This document shows, one piece after another, positions 27,357 through 36,529 of a stretch of 64,000 nt of DNA. The position numbers were made by a program, and so were the translations under genes. The notes under the pieces are model-generated. The model was not told the DNA's origin and did not search any database. It saw only the letters and a program-made list of their open reading frames with translations. Source of the stretch: JACVRW01 sp052038485 (GTDB taxonomy: Bacteria; Actinomycetota; Thermoleophilia; Solirubrobacterales; Thermoleophilaceae); NCBI GenBank assembly GCA_052038485.1, contig JBQGCL010000039.1, positions 13,542 to 77,541 of the forward strand, in the 5' to 3' direction. Positions within the stretch are counted from its first letter, which is position 1, and each line of letters starts with the position of its first letter.

Positions 27357-30300
27357 GCCGGCTGACCGATCAGCAGGAGCGGGCGGTCGCGAGGCGCGAC
27401 GGCTCGCTGATGGTGCGCGCCGGAGCCGGCACGGGGAAGACGACCGTGCTCGTCGAGCGCTTCGTGCGGGCTGTGACCGAGGACCGCGTGCCCGTCGAGG
27501 GCATCCTGGCGATCACGTTCACGGAGAAGGCCGCGGCCGAGATGCGCACGCGCGTGCGCGCGCGGTTCGTCGAGCTCGGCCTGCGCGCCGAGGGCCGCGC
27601 GGTCGAGGGGGCCTGGATCTCGACGATCCACGGCTTCTGCGCCCGCGTGCTGCGGGCGCACGCGCTGAGCGCCGGCATCGACCCCGACTTCCGAGTGCTC
27701 GGCGAGCTGGAGGCCGAGCGGATCGCCGCCGACGCCTTCGACGCCGCACTCGAGACGTTCATGGGCAACGATCCCGAGCGGCTCGAGCTGGTGGCCGCCT
27801 ACACGGCCGACGGCCTCGGCGACATGGTGCGCACCGCCTACTCGCGCCTGCGCAGCCAGGGACAGCGCCGCCCGCAGCTGGAGGAGCTGCCGCGGCCGGC
27901 CGTCGTGGGACAGGCCGAGCGGCTCAGCGCCGCCGTCGCCGGTGCTCTGCGCGAGCTCGGCGGGACCGACGGGGTGATCGTGGGGCGGGCGATCGCCAAG
28001 CTCGAGCGCTGCGCCGCGCTGCTCGAGCGAGTGCCCGCGGGCGAGCTGGCCGAGCCGGGCGAGCTCGACGATCTCTCGTTCGGCCGCAACGCGAAGGCGC
28101 TCTGCACCGATCCCTGCGTCGAGTACGGCGAGGCGCTGGAGCAGTACGCCGCGCTCTCGAGCGCGCACAAGGAGTACCGCGACCACGGCATGCTGCGCGC
28201 GCTGCTCGACCTGTACGGCGAGCGCTACGAGGGCGGCAAGCGCGCGCGCTCCGCCGTCGACTTCGAGGACCTCGAGCTGCTCACGCGCGACCTGCTGGCC
28301 CGCCACGACGGGCTGCGCCGGCAGTACGCGGAGCGCTTCGCGCACGTGCTCGTGGACGAGTTCCAGGACACGAACCCGCTGCAAAACCAGCTGTTCGGGC
28401 AGCTCGACCGCGACAACCTGTTCCGCGTGGGGGACGAGAACCAGTCGATCTATGGCTTCCGCAACGCGGACGTGGAGGTGTTCCGAAGCCATTGGGCCGA
28501 TGCCGCCGCGGAAGGCCGGGCCGAGAGCATCAGCGTGAACTTCCGCAGCCGCGGCGAGGTGCTCGACGCGATCGACCGTTGCTTCACGGAGCTGTGGCCG
28601 GACGGCTTCGAGCCGCTGCGCGAGGGGCGCTCGTCGGAGCCGCGCCAGGGGCCAAGCGTCGAGCTGCTCGTGACCGACCGCGACAAGCGGCGCTGGGACG
28701 CCGCGCTCGGCGACGACGACCCGTTCGGTGCTGCCATGCACGCCGCCACGCCGTGGCGGGCGGCCGAGGCGCGGCTGCTCGCCAAGTGCGTCGACCAACT
28801 GCGCGCCGAGGGCGGCTGGGAGTGGCGCGACATCGTGCTGCTGTTCAGGGCCACCACCCACATGAGCTTCTACGAGCGGGCGCTCGAGGAGCGCGGCATC
28901 CCGACGCACGTGGTCGGCGGCCGCGGCTACTGGGCGCAGCAGCAGGTGGCCGACCTGCGCCACTGGCTGGCGGCCCTGGCCAACCCGCTCGACGAACTGG
29001 CCGTCTACAGCGTGCTCGCCTCGCCGCTGGCCGGGCTGTCGCTCGACGCGGTCGCGCTGATCGGGATGGAGGCAGCGCGCACCGGGCGCGACCCGTGGTG
29101 GCTGCTGCGCGAGCCCGGTGAGCTCGGCGAGCTGCTGTCGGCCGAGGACCAGCGCCGCGCCGCGGCGTTCGTCGCCCTGTTCGAGACAGAGCGGCGCGTG
29201 GCCCCGCAGGTGTCGCTCGAGACGCTGATCGACCGGGCCGTGACCCACACCGGCTACGACCGCCACACGCTGTCGCTGGCCGGCGGCACGCGCCGGATGG
29301 CCAACGTCCGCAAGCTGATGCGGATGGCGCGCGAGTTCGAGGCCGACGAGGGCCGCGACCTGCGCGGCTTCATCGACACGCTCGCCGACCTCGACGAGCT
29401 CCAGTCGCGCGAGGGCGAGGCGCCGCTCGAGGCCGAGGCGCTCGACGCCGTGCGGCTCATGACCGTGCACCGCGCAAAGGGGCTGGAGTTCCCGGTCGTG
29501 TGTGTCGCGGATCTCGGCAAGGACGGGCGCGAGGACTACGGCAAGCTGCGCATCTCCGACGACGGGATGACCGGACTGCGGCTGGCCTCGCTCGCCGGCG
29601 CGGCGCTGGACAGCGCCCGGCTCACGGAGATCAAGCAGCGCGAGAAGCAGCAGGGCGAGCAGGAGGAGCGGCGCATCTTCTACGTGGCCGCCACGCGCGC
29701 CCGGGAGCAGCTCGTGCTGAGCGGGGCGACCGACCTCGAGAAGCGGCTGCCGCCGGAGGACATGAAGGAGCCGATGCGCTGGCTGCTGCGCGGCTTCCCC
29801 GGCGAGGGGGTGAGCGTCACCGAGCTCACGCCGGCCAACGTGGACGAGCTGCTGCCGCCTGCCGACCGCGTGCCCGCGCCGGCCGAGCCCGAGTCGGAGG
29901 GGGGCGGGGCGGCCCAGCCCGAGCTGGGGCTCGGCACGCTGCCGGCGCCGCGGGCGCTGCCGGTCAGCCGGCTGTCGTACAGCGGGCTCGAGGAGTACCG
30001 GCGCTGCTCGTACCGCTTCTACCTGGAGCGGGCGCTGCGGCTGTCGAGGGTCGAGTCGCCGTTCGCGGCGGGCGAGCTGCCCGAGCCGGGGCTCGGCCCG
30101 TTGCTGCGCGGGACACTCGTGCACGAGCTGCTCGAGCGGCTCGACTTCGGGCGGCCGGCGGTGCCGGACGAGGCAGAGGTGGCGGCCCTGGTCGAGGCGC
30201 ACGGCGCGCCGGTTGCGCCCGACGAGGTCGCCGACCTGCGCGACAGGGTGGCGCGCTTCGTGGAGACGCCGCTGCGCGAGCGGCTCGCGGGCGCGTCGCG

Positions 30301-30763
30301 CGTGCGCACCGAGCTGCCCTTCGCGTTCACGCTCACCCCGCCGGGCGCGGGCGGGCGCAGCCTGCTGATCAACGGGGTGGTCGACGTCCACGCCACCGAG
30401 CCCGACGGGCTGCTGGTCGTCGACTACAAGAGCAACGCGCTCGAGGGGCGCACGCCGGCCGAGCTGACCGCCGAGTCGTACTCGACCCAGCGGCTCGTCT
30501 ACGCGCTCGCCGGGCTGCGCGCGGGTGCGCAGCGCGTCGAGGTCGCCTACTGCTTCCTCGAGCAGCCCCGGGAGCTGGAGGTCGCGACCTACGTCGCGGC
30601 CGATGCGGCGCGCCTCGAGACGGAGCTGCTGGGGCTCGCCGCGGGGGTCGTCGACGGGCGCTTCGAGCCCGCCGCAGAGCCACATCTGGAGCTGTGCGGG
30701 GACTGTCCCGGCCGTGCCGCACTGTGCTCCTGGGACGAGCGGGAAACGCTTCGCAGCGCCTAA
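27353..30763 (+). CDS. AddA/AdnB-like UvrD helicase-nuclease subunit
   Basis: A 1,136-residue helicase-nuclease. It has the Q motif (LTDQQERAV), Walker A AGAGTGKTT (23-31), ITFTEKAAAEM, Walker B VDEFQDT, GDENQSIYGFR and motif VI VAATRAREQL, all consistent with an active 3'-5' UvrD-type motor. The C-terminal nuclease has Asp-Tyr-Lys 1024-1026 preceded by GVVDVH. Cys885 (YRRCSYRF) with Cys1115-x2-Cys1118-x6-Cys1125 forms the iron-sulfur-nuclease pattern, which classical AddA lacks. It is coupled to the AddB-like gene by ATGA. The complex would replace RecBCD here. Confidence 0.93.
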   Translation: MSRLTDQQERAVARRDGSLMVRAGAGTGKTTVLVERFVRAVTEDRVPVEGILAITFTEKAAAEMRTRVRARFVELGLRAEGRAVEGAWISTIHGFCARVLRAHALSAGIDPDFRVLGELEAERIAADAFDAALETFMGNDPERLELVAAYTADGLGDMVRTAYSRLRSQGQRRPQLEELPRPAVVGQAERLSAAVAGALRELGGTDGVIVGRAIAKLERCAALLERVPAGELAEPGELDDLSFGRNAKALCTDPCVEYGEALEQYAALSSAHKEYRDHGMLRALLDLYGERYEGGKRARSAVDFEDLELLTRDLLARHDGLRRQYAERFAHVLVDEFQDTNPLQNQLFGQLDRDNLFRVGDENQSIYGFRNADVEVFRSHWADAAAEGRAESISVNFRSRGEVLDAIDRCFTELWPDGFEPLREGRSSEPRQGPSVELLVTDRDKRRWDAALGDDDPFGAAMHAATPWRAAEARLLAKCVDQLRAEGGWEWRDIVLLFRATTHMSFYERALEERGIPTHVVGGRGYWAQQQVADLRHWLAALANPLDELAVYSVLASPLAGLSLDAVALIGMEAARTGRDPWWLLREPGELGELLSAEDQRRAAAFVALFETERRVAPQVSLETLIDRAVTHTGYDRHTLSLAGGTRRMANVRKLMRMAREFEADEGRDLRGFIDTLADLDELQSREGEAPLEAEALDAVRLMTVHRAKGLEFPVVCVADLGKDGREDYGKLRISDDGMTGLRLASLAGAALDSARLTEIKQREKQQGEQEERRIFYVAATRAREQLVLSGATDLEKRLPPEDMKEPMRWLLRGFPGEGVSVTELTPANVDELLPPADRVPAPAEPESEGGGAAQPELGLGTLPAPRALPVSRLSYSGLEEYRRCSYRFYLERALRLSRVESPFAAGELPEPGLGPLLRGTLVHELLERLDFGRPAVPDEAEVAALVEAHGAPVAPDEVADLRDRVARFVETPLRERLAGASRVRTELPFAFTLTPPGAGGRSLLINGVVDVHATEPDGLLVVDYKSNALEGRTPAELTAESYSTQRLVYALAGLRAGAQRVEVAYCFLEQPRELEVATYVAADAARLETELLGLAAGVVDGRFEPAAEPHLELCGDCPGRAALCSWDERETLRSA

Positions 30764-30787
30764 TTTCATTCTGTCGGGACCCCCACG

Positions 30788-30793
30788 TACCCT
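30788..30793 (+). promoter_or_regulatory. -10 box of the acidic protein gene
   Basis: TACCCT, seven bases before ATG 30801; predicted leaderless start. Confidence 0.45.
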
Positions 30794-30800
30794 GGCGCGC

Positions 30801-31256
30801 ATGTCCCTCTGCTTCATCGAGCCACAGGAAGCGATCAGGGTCGTTGCCGAGAGCGTTGGGCGCGAGGCGCGGCGCCAGCTGCTCGGGGAGGTCGTGCGGG
30901 CCTGGGTCGACGAGATCCCCGAGGACGAGCTGCTCGTCCACTACGCCAAAGCCGTCGACGAGCTCGACGACGACGACCTGTCCATCCTCGCCGCGTGGCA
31001 CGCCTCGCTCGAGGTCGGGCAGCCGATCGCCAACAAGGAGTTCCTGCTCGGTGCATTCAGCGGGCTCGGAGAGCACCGCCGCGAGGCGCTCCGGATCGCG
31101 GCCGGCTTCAAGGGCGAGGACGCATTCGACGCCGGCGTCAGCGAGGAGCAGGCGCTGGACACCGTGCTGCCATGGCTGTCGCCGGCCCGGCTGATGGAGC
31201 TGGCCGCCGAAGCGGTCGAGCTGTATTGCTGGGACCGCCTCGGCTCCGACAATTAG
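30801..31256 (+). CDS. acidic helical protein of unknown function
   Basis: A 151-residue, strongly acidic, all-helical protein (for example DEIPEDELLVHYAKAVDEL and ELDDDDLSILAAW). No domain is recognised and no cysteine pairs or membrane segments are visible. It has its own -10 box seven bases before ATG 30801, so it is probably expressed independently of the helicase-nuclease genes upstream. The charge distribution would allow DNA mimicry or protein scaffolding; neither is supported by more than composition. Confidence 0.7.
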   Translation: MSLCFIEPQEAIRVVAESVGREARRQLLGEVVRAWVDEIPEDELLVHYAKAVDELDDDDLSILAAWHASLEVGQPIANKEFLLGAFSGLGEHRREALRIAAGFKGEDAFDAGVSEEQALDTVLPWLSPARLMELAAEAVELYCWDRLGSDN

Positions 31257-31333
31257 CCGCGCGCATAGCTTCGCCTGGCGGCGTCCTCGGTCGCTCGCGT
31301 GCGTGTGCACGCGTCGCGACCTGCGTCCTTGCC

Positions 31334-31837
31334 ATGCTCGCTCTGCGCGCGGCTAAGGCGTCGCCGGCTCTACTCCTCTTGGCCTTGGCCGGCTGTGGCG
31401 GCTCGTCCGGCGCGGACCGCTCCGCGCCGACTTCCACTTCGGGCACGCCGGCGCGCGTCACCCGGCACACCGACGGCGACACCCTTTGGCTGTCGGGTGT
31501 CGGCAAGGTGCGCCTGATCGGGGTCGACACGCCCGAGGTGTTCGGCGAGGCGGAGTGCTTCGGGCGCGAGGCTTCGGCGTTCGTGAAGCGGCTGTTGCCC
31601 TTGGGGGCGCGGGTGGAGTACACGCTCGGGGTCGACTCGCGTGATCGCTACGGGCGCGCGCTCGCCTACGTGTACACCGCGGACGGGCGCTTCCTCAACC
31701 TGTTGCTCGTCCAGCGCGGCTACGCGCAGCCGCTCACCATCCCGCCCAACGACCGGTTCGCCGGCCGCTTCGTCGCCGCCGCTCGGCGCGCCCGCGAGCG
31801 TGAGGTCGGGCTGTGGGCTGCCGGAGCCTGCGTGTAG
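31334..31837 (+). CDS. thermonuclease (SNase-fold) lipoprotein
   Basis: A 167-residue staphylococcal-nuclease homolog. The signal peptide ends in LALAGC with Cys21 as lipidation site, so the enzyme is displayed on the outer membrane face. The active-site set is present: Asp47/Asp49, Arg60, Asp65 and Glu68 in VRLIGVDTPE, and Arg108 in DRYGRAL. Calcium-dependent cleavage of extracellular DNA or RNA is expected, for nutrition or defence. ATG 31334 gives a normal lipoprotein leader; other in-frame starts upstream give none. The 77 bases before it show no clear promoter. Confidence 0.87.
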   Translation: MLALRAAKASPALLLLALAGCGGSSGADRSAPTSTSGTPARVTRHTDGDTLWLSGVGKVRLIGVDTPEVFGEAECFGREASAFVKRLLPLGARVEYTLGVDSRDRYGRALAYVYTADGRFLNLLLVQRGYAQPLTIPPNDRFAGRFVAAARRAREREVGLWAAGACV

Positions 31838-31840
31838 GCT
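31835..31840 (+). promoter_or_regulatory. -10 box of the alpha/beta hydrolase gene
   Basis: TAGGCT, seven bases before TTG 31848; the spacing supports TTG as a leaderless start. Confidence 0.4.
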
Positions 31841-31847
31841 CGCCAGC

Positions 31848-32627
31848 TTGCTGCAGCACGTGACCAGCCCAGACGGTGTCCGGATCGCCTGCGAGGTGGA
31901 GGGCACGGGGACGCCGCTGGTGATGGTCCACGGCGCCGGCTCGGGCCGCTGGAGCTTCGACCTGGTTCGGCCGCACCTCCAGGACAGCTTCGAGGTGTGG
32001 AGCGTCGACCGGCGCGGCCGCGGCGATTCGGACGACGCCGACTCCTACTCGATCGAGCGCGAGTTCGACGACGTGGTCGCGGTCGTGCGTGCGGCGGGGG
32101 AGGGGGCGCTGCTGTTCGGCCACTCCTACGGCGGCCTGCTCGCCGCCGGCGCGGCGGGGCGGCTCGACTCCCTGCGGCGACTCGCGCTCTACGAGGCGCC
32201 GATGGGAGGCGTGCTGGCCGAAGAGGCCTGGACGGCGCGTTTCGAGGCGCACGTGAAGTCAGGCGAGCGTGACACGGCGATCAGCGACTTCATGAGCGAC
32301 GTCGGCGGCTACACGGACGAGGAGATCGAGGCGATGAAGGGCACGCCGGCCTGGCAGGCCCGGCTGGCGGCGTCGCCGACTGTGCCGCGTGAGCTCCGCG
32401 CCGAGCACGCTTACCCGACCGATGCGCTCCGCCTCGCCGAGCGCGGTCCGACGCTGCTGCTGATGGGCTCGCGCAGCCCCGACTGGGCGCAGCGATCGAC
32501 GCAGGCCTTCGCGTCGGCGATCCCCGCCAGCGAGGTGCACACCCTCGAGGGCCACGGCCACGGGGCAGCCGTGAGCTGCCCCGACCTCTTGGCCGCCGAA
32601 CTGCGCGCCTTCTTCGAGGCGGCCTAG
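31848..32627 (+). CDS. alpha/beta hydrolase
   Basis: A 259-residue soluble alpha/beta hydrolase. The oxyanion segment VMVHGAGS, nucleophile elbow GHSYGG (Ser93) and terminal GHGHGA histidine are present; VDRRGRGDS is typical of the family. It lacks a signal peptide. TTG 31848 is favoured over GTG 31860 because a TAGGCT box sits exactly seven bases before it. Substrate unknown. Convergent with the sulfatase; both stop codons come from the CTAG at 32624-32627. Confidence 0.82.
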   Translation: MLQHVTSPDGVRIACEVEGTGTPLVMVHGAGSGRWSFDLVRPHLQDSFEVWSVDRRGRGDSDDADSYSIEREFDDVVAVVRAAGEGALLFGHSYGGLLAAGAAGRLDSLRRLALYEAPMGGVLAEEAWTARFEAHVKSGERDTAISDFMSDVGGYTDEEIEAMKGTPAWQARLAASPTVPRELRAEHAYPTDALRLAERGPTLLLMGSRSPDWAQRSTQAFASAIPASEVHTLEGHGHGAAVSCPDLLAAELRAFFEAA

Positions 32628-34222
32628 CCGCCCGCCGGCGAAGCGCTCGCCGCCAGGCGCGCTCCCTCCGCCGGCCCCGCTTCCGCCGCCGGCCCCGCTT
32701 CCGCCCCCGGCGGCGCCCACTTCCGGCAGCTCGCTCCGCGGCAGTGCGCCAGCCGCTTCAGGACGCGGTGCAGCGTTCGCCGCACGCTCGCGTAGCCGGG
32801 GTCGTAGGCGTGCGAGTGCAGCTCGTTGGGGTCGCGGTAGAGGTCGTACAGCTCCCGCCCGCCGGCCCGGTACTCCACGTACAGCCACCGGTTCGTCCGC
32901 ACCGCCCGGTAGCTGAGGATGCGCCGCACGGCGGGCTCGCCGTCCTGGTCCTGGTCGCGCACAGGCACGAAGCGCATGCCGCCCGTCTCGTGCAGCAGCG
33001 GCCGTCGAGTGCGCCAGTCGGGGTGGCGCGCGAACGGCATCAGCGAGCGGCCGTCCTGTGGCAGCCCCGGCCGCGCTCCCGCCATCCCCAAGATCGTCGG
33101 CGACAGGTCGACGTTGCCCACCAGCTCCTTCGACACCCGGGCCGCCGGGATCCCCGGTCCGCGTACGATCAGCGGCACCTGGGTGGACGGATCGTAGGGC
33201 AGCATCTTGCCGCTCGGCACGTCGTGCTCGCCCTGCATGTAGCCGTTGTCGGACGTGAACACGATGTAGGTTTTGCGCAGCTCGCCCGCGCGGCGCAGTG
33301 CCCGCGCGATCGCCACCACCGCGTCGTCCACCGACAGGAGCGTCCGCTGGCGCTGGCGGTGGTGCTCGGCGATCCGGTCCATGCCGACGACCGACAGCTG
33401 CGGGCGACGCAGGAAGAACGGCTTGTCGTGGACGTTCCCCTCGTCGAACGCGCGCGTGTTGTCGAGCGTCTCGTCGCGCAGCGCGTTCGCGTAGCGCGGT
33501 GCCGGCCGGACCAGCATGCCGGTCACGTCACGCACCGACTTCATCTCGTGGTGAGGCGCGAGGAACGCAACCGACAGGAAGAACGGGCGCTTCGACCCGG
33601 CGCGCCGTTTGATGAAGTCGACCGCCATGCGCCGGTAGACGTCGGTCTGGTACAGCCGCGGGTTCTCCGCGAACGGTCTCCCATAGGTGTGCGGGTGACC
33701 GTTGTCGTCGAGCGTGTAGCCCCACATCCGGTACGTCGACCCGTCGATCGCGCCGTGCCACTCCGACCAGCCGGGCGGCACGTCGGCCTTCACCTGGGTG
33801 CCGTAGCCGTTCATGTATTTGCCGATGTGGTCGGTGACGTAGCCGGCGCGCCGGAGCCAGACCGGCAGCGAGTTCCAGCGGTTGAAGCGGATGTAGCCGC
33901 CGGTCGGCGGATACAGGCCCATCACGTGGTGGTTGTGGGCGTACTGGCCGCTGAAGAAGGTCGCTCGCGACGGGCAGCAGACCGGATACGAGACGTAGTT
34001 GTGAGCGAACGTCACGCCGCGATCCCCGAGCACCTCGCGCGTGCGCGGCATCGCCGCCATGTCCTCGACGGTCTCGTCGTCGGTCATCAGGACGACGATG
34101 TTGGGCCGGCCGGGGGCGCGCGCCGAGGCGGGATCCCGGCCGTGGGCGGAGCTCTCCCCCACCGCGATCGCGATCGCGGTCACCGCCACCAGCGCGAGCA
34201 CTGCCTGCGGCGCGCGCACCAC
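32624..34222 (-). CDS. secreted sulfatase
   Basis: A 532-residue arylsulfatase-family enzyme with an N-terminal signal peptide. The metal-binding start of the domain is NIVVLMTDDE (41-50) and the active-site motif is Cys82-Cys83-Pro-Ser-Arg86; one of these cysteines, expected to be Cys82 in C-x-P-S-R, must be converted to formylglycine. The closing FTSDNGYMQGEH and late HDVPSGKMLPYD motifs are normal. A formylglycine-generating enzyme is not in the window. The last 30 residues are a low-complexity Ala/Gly/Pro/Glu tail built on a duplicated hexapeptide. Likely desulfates extracellular polysaccharide or another sulfate ester. Confidence 0.9.
   Translation of the reverse strand: MVRAPQAVLALVAVTAIAIAVGESSAHGRDPASARAPGRPNIVVLMTDDETVEDMAAMPRTREVLGDRGVTFAHNYVSYPVCCPSRATFFSGQYAHNHHVMGLYPPTGGYIRFNRWNSLPVWLRRAGYVTDHIGKYMNGYGTQVKADVPPGWSEWHGAIDGSTYRMWGYTLDDNGHPHTYGRPFAENPRLYQTDVYRRMAVDFIKRRAGSKRPFFLSVAFLAPHHEMKSVRDVTGMLVRPAPRYANALRDETLDNTRAFDEGNVHDKPFFLRRPQLSVVGMDRIAEHHRQRQRTLLSVDDAVVAIARALRRAGELRKTYIVFTSDNGYMQGEHDVPSGKMLPYDPSTQVPLIVRGPGIPAARVSKELVGNVDLSPTILGMAGARPGLPQDGRSLMPFARHPDWRTRRPLLHETGGMRFVPVRDQDQDGEPAVRRILSYRAVRTNRWLYVEYRAGGRELYDLYRDPNELHSHAYDPGYASVRRTLHRVLKRLAHCRGASCRKWAPPGAEAGPAAEAGPAEGARLAASASPAGG
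32670..32705. repeat. two tandem copies of an 18-bp unit in the sulfatase tail
   Basis: Two identical 18-bp units (32670-32687 and 32688-32705) encode AEAGPA twice near the sulfatase C-terminus; likely slippage-prone coding repeat. Confidence 0.7.
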
Positions 34223-34256
34223 GCAACCCAGCGTGGCGCGCGCACCTAAAGGACGT

Positions 34257-35849
34257 CTAACGCGCGGGGACCTGCTCGTTCTGGCGGACGATCTTCCAGG
34301 CCGACTCGGTCGGTGCGATGAAGTACGGCGGCTCGCGGTAGCGCAGCGTGCGGTTGTACAGGTAGTTCTTCGCGTAGCCGGTCGCGACCGTGCTGCCGGA
34401 CGAGAAGGTCGAGACCGTGCCGCGGAACTTCTGCGCGATCGCGCCGTTGATCGTCAGGGTGCCGAGCGGGTTGCCGCAGTACCAGTTGTCGGCGATGAAC
34501 GAGTGGTTGAGCGCGAGGATCGCCGCGTCGATCTGGATGCCGCCGGGACCGCCGTTGTTGTCGCAGTCCGTGTTGGAGCTGTTCCAGTTGGTGACCGGGT
34601 GGTAGACGCGCACGAAGTTGTTGGCGATCAGCCCGGCCAGCGTCGTCGCGTTGTTGTTCGCCTTGAAGTCCTCGGTGACGATGACGTCGTTGTCGGCGCC
34701 GATCGTGATGTCCTTGTTGTACGTGCCCTGGACGTATGCGTTGCCGCAGCCGGCGAGCGTGGAGCCGCCCGGGTTGCTGGCCGGCAGCGGGCTGGGCAGG
34801 GTGTTCTTGCGCGAGTAGCCGGAGCCGCAGCTGCTGCTCTTGACGTAGATCACCCCGGTGTCGGGCAGGGGGACCGGCGAGCCCCCGTTCACGGTCATCG
34901 TGTCGCCGTTGAAGATGATCCTCGTCTCGCCCGTGAACGTGTAGGCCGGGTCGGCCGCCGAAGCGAGCTCCGCGTTGGACGGGGGCATCGGCAGGATGCC
35001 GCCGGGATGGGTCCTCGTGCCCTGGAAGTTCGGGTTCGCGCTGCAGGAGGACTCCCACCCGGGCGAGTCGCCGTTGACCTCGATCAGGTCGTTGGCGTCC
35101 TGGCCGAAGGTCGGCGAGCCGCAGATCAGCAGCGAGTCGTTCGTGTGCAGCGGACCCAGCAGGCTGTCGACCGAGAGGAAGCTGATGTCGTCGCAGTTGC
35201 TGTTGCGGTCGTTCCGGTAGAAGACGCAGTTCGCGGCGGCCCAGGCGGGCGTCTTCGTCGACGCGGTCGGCGAGTAGGCGGCCGGGTCGAGCGTCTCGTA
35301 GTTGGTGAACCAGAGGAAGTCGATGAAGGACTTGCGGCGCAGCGTCACGACGATGCTGCGCTTGGCGGGCTTGTCGGAGGCGCCGGTGGGCGTCCGCACG
35401 CGCCCGGTCGACCGGATCTTGAACGTGCCGGTCATCGGGTTGACCATCGACTCGGGCACGTCGACCTGGCACAGCTCGGTACCCGCCGCCGAGGTCTGCG
35501 GGGCGAGCAGCTCGACCGCGTACTCGGCCTGGTAGCCCGGGATCTTCTGGTACTTGCGTGGATCGGCGCCGCTGCCGTTCCACTCGAGGTTGACGGCGTT
35601 CAACGTCGGCGAGGGCACCTGGTCGCAGTGGGTGTAGTAGGCGTTGTCCTGGCCGAGGCGGTTCATGTAGTAGTTGACGCCTGCCTCCGCGGCCGCGTAG
35701 GCCTGCTTGGAGTCGTCGTCCTTCTGCGTGAAGCCGATGTCGGGCTGCACGGCGGCGAAGCTGGCGGCGACCAGTAGCCCGCCGACCATCAGCGTCCCCA
35801 TCAGGGTGACGGTGGTGAAGCCCTTCTGACAGCGATGGATCAGATGCAT
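34257..35849 (-). CDS. PilX-like large pilus-assembly protein
   Basis: A 530-residue protein with a type III (prepilin) signal: Gly10 before Phe11, then a 20-residue hydrophobic helix. Thr15 stands where prepilins have Glu5, as in PilX/GspK-type minor pilins. The large extracellular part contains FIDFLWFTNYETLDP, GPLHTNDSLLICG and a Gly/Asn-rich repeat region likely to form a beta-helix, with paired cysteines suited to disulfides. It is third in the PilV-PilW-PilX-like operon and its start overlaps the end of the PilW-like gene by ten bases. No pilus motor or platform genes are nearby. Confidence 0.8.
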   Translation of the reverse strand: MHLIHRCQKGFTTVTLMGTLMVGGLLVAASFAAVQPDIGFTQKDDDSKQAYAAAEAGVNYYMNRLGQDNAYYTHCDQVPSPTLNAVNLEWNGSGADPRKYQKIPGYQAEYAVELLAPQTSAAGTELCQVDVPESMVNPMTGTFKIRSTGRVRTPTGASDKPAKRSIVVTLRRKSFIDFLWFTNYETLDPAAYSPTASTKTPAWAAANCVFYRNDRNSNCDDISFLSVDSLLGPLHTNDSLLICGSPTFGQDANDLIEVNGDSPGWESSCSANPNFQGTRTHPGGILPMPPSNAELASAADPAYTFTGETRIIFNGDTMTVNGGSPVPLPDTGVIYVKSSSCGSGYSRKNTLPSPLPASNPGGSTLAGCGNAYVQGTYNKDITIGADNDVIVTEDFKANNNATTLAGLIANNFVRVYHPVTNWNSSNTDCDNNGGPGGIQIDAAILALNHSFIADNWYCGNPLGTLTINGAIAQKFRGTVSTFSSGSTVATGYAKNYLYNRTLRYREPPYFIAPTESAWKIVRQNEQVPAR

Positions 35850-36529
35850 CGTGGCCCGTTGTTGAAGTCGGTTGCGGTGAGTACGCGGACGTAGACGTCG
35901 TCCTCGAGTACGGCGGAGTTCTTGTCTTCCATCACGGTGCGGGCGGCGAACGCCCGGTAGCCGACCTTGATCAGCGCGACCCGGCTGAGGCTGGCCGCCG
36001 ACAGCGGCGTCGAGAGCTGGTCGAGCGAGCCGTTCGTGCTGCCGACGGTGTAGCCGTAGTAGCGGAAGATCGGCCGCGCGGTGCTGCCGTCCATGATCTG
36101 CTGGACGTTCGTGAGTAGCGGCGCGGTGGTCGCGGAGCTAGTGAAGGTGAGCGCCGGATAGGTGCCGGCGCCGGTGATCACCGACTCGGAGATCGTGTTG
36201 GTGGAGGTGTCGTAGCTGAGCGTCCGCTTCTTGATCGGGGTGGACCCGTCGGTCATGTCCGCGTAGAAGCTCACGGCCGTGTCGGTCCCGGAAACCATCG
36301 GGACGGTGGTGCCGACGCAGACCTGCGAGCGCAGCTGGCGCGTGATCAGGTCCATCGCCAGGCGCCCGCGCTGAAGCGCCTCGGAGCGATCGGCGATCTG
36401 CCCGGACGCCGAGATCGTTCGGTCGAGCAGCATGAACGAGGCGAGCAGCACGATCATGCCGATGACCAGGGCCACCAGCAGCTCGGTGAGCGAGAAGCCG
36501 CGCTCGTCTGAGATGCGGGGGCGGTCCAT
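35840..36529 (-). CDS. PilW-like minor prepilin
   Basis: A 229-residue type IV prepilin-like protein. The cleavage site is Gly11/Phe12 and Glu16 is the conserved Glu5 (RGFSLTELLVALVIG), followed by a long hydrophobic helix and a beta-rich C-terminal domain with two cysteines (Cys near 68 and at the penultimate position). It needs prepilin peptidase and the pilus assembly machine, encoded elsewhere. The start codon shares a base with the PilV-like stop (TAATG), so translation is coupled. Confidence 0.85.
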   Translation of the reverse strand: MDRPRISDERGFSLTELLVALVIGMIVLLASFMLLDRTISASGQIADRSEALQRGRLAMDLITRQLRSQVCVGTTVPMVSGTDTAVSFYADMTDGSTPIKKRTLSYDTSTNTISESVITGAGTYPALTFTSSATTAPLLTNVQQIMDGSTARPIFRYYGYTVGSTNGSLDQLSTPLSAASLSRVALIKVGYRAFAARTVMEDKNSAVLEDDVYVRVLTATDFNNGPRCI

